From an uncultured Kangiella sp. (GTDB taxonomy: Bacteria; Pseudomonadota; Gammaproteobacteria; Enterobacterales; DSM-103792), in assembly GCA_946480585.1 (NCBI GenBank), contig CAMLKQ010000109.1, positions 1 through 7,352 of the forward strand: DNA of 7,352 nt. The letters run 5' to 3'. The notes under the pieces are model-generated. The model saw only the letters and a program-made list of their open reading frames with translations. It made no database searches and was not told the origin of the DNA. Each line of letters starts with the position of its first letter. The first letter of the stretch is position 1. The position numbers were made by a program, and so were the translations under genes. Positions 6,939-7,352 of this stretch are shown here, piece after piece.

Positions 6939-7095
6939 TTGCAAAGCAATTCAAGCACTTGCCCAGATGTAATCTGTAAGCCTTGTAAAACTTCGTTACG
7001 CGTCGCAATGGCCTGCTGAGCCATTCCATCTGTCCTGTATGCGACAACGCAATCGCATTTCCCGTCTGTGCGTTTCCCATACAAGGAGAGTCATC

Positions 7096-7352
7096 ATGCG
7101 TAAACTCGTTCTGCTCACCACCACCACGTTGCTCGGTCTCAGTGCCGCCGCCAGTGCCGGCGTACGCTATGTCGCCGCGGATGACAGTACCGAATCGAAG
7201 CTCTGCGTCAGTGCCGCCGTCGACAAGCATTTCCGCTTTGAAAACAAAGTGGAGTTGTCTGGCATCCCGTACAAAACCGTTGCCGCCAAACTGGAATGCA
7301 ATGGCATCAACGTCGCGCAGTTCAGTGCCGACGCCGGCAACAGCAAAGTCGC
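7096..7352 (+). CDS. Small exported protein, possibly DUF3718 family (C-terminus beyond right edge)
   Basis: The first 85 codons are present; the frame stays open to the window edge. A strong ribosome site, AAGGAGAG at 7083-7090, lies 5 bases before ATG 7096. The N-terminus is a classical Sec signal peptide: basic MRK, a hydrophobic stretch LVLLTTTTLLGLSAAA, and an ASA|G signal peptidase I site after residue 21, so the mature protein is likely periplasmic or secreted. The mature part holds LCVSAA (C37) and LECNGINVAQF (C68). A short exported protein with a CNG motif recalls DUF3718, a family of about 110-130 residues without known function, but this is from memory and only moderately sure. 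The two cysteines could form a disulfide. It follows nnrS on the same strand after 254 bp without clear promoter boxes. I do not assign a function. Confidence 0.8.
   Translation, partial: MRKLVLLTTTTLLGLSAAASAGVRYVAADDSTESKLCVSAAVDKHFRFENKVELSGIPYKTVAAKLECNGINVAQFSADAGNSKV

Noticed and set aside
5843..7084. A 413-codon open frame on the minus strand
   Set aside because: It lies antisense to nnrS and runs into the intergenic gap; its product is rich in H, Q, R and G, without membrane segments or any recognisable motif, as expected for the mirror of a GC-rich hydrophobic gene.

Overview
The window looks like chromosomal DNA from a gammaproteobacterium of moderately high GC content. The pointers are a pdxB-type 4-phosphoerythronate dehydrogenase (a largely gammaproteobacterial vitamin B6 gene), a REP doublet of the GTGGGAG type known from Pseudomonas and Xanthomonas relatives, and a probable NsrR operator in front of nnrS. 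I cannot name the genus. No rRNA, tRNA, insertion sequence, CRISPR array or phage gene is visible.

Layout from left to right. The left edge cuts a minus-strand gene for a PLP-dependent enzyme of the cystathionine beta-synthase/cysteine synthase family (about 112 N-terminal residues present). It is divergent from a 735-residue thiamine-diphosphate enzyme in which the E1 alpha and E1 beta parts of a 2-oxoacid dehydrogenase are fused in one chain. A GC-rich terminator hairpin follows, then a two-HKD phospholipase D protein resembling cardiolipin synthase. That gene ends facing pdxB on the minus strand; the gap between them holds a perfect inverted pair of REP sequences (a REPIN). pdxB is divergent from nnrS, a polytopic membrane protein linked to nitric oxide resistance. 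A 23-bp palindrome matching the NsrR operator lies just before nnrS, over a plausible -10 element. After a 254-bp gap with weak hairpins, the window ends inside a gene for a small exported protein, possibly of the DUF3718 family.

How the genes relate. This is mostly a row of independently transcribed housekeeping and accessory genes, not one pathway. PdxB feeds synthesis of pyridoxal phosphate, which the first gene's enzyme needs, but they are 4 kb apart and nothing shows co-regulation. The clearest regulatory unit is promoter, NsrR operator, Shine-Dalgarno and nnrS, packed into about 60 bp. I see no clearly new multi-gene system. The most interesting items are the NsrR/nnrS control region, the REPIN and the orphan fused E1 enzyme with its altered ThDP motif.
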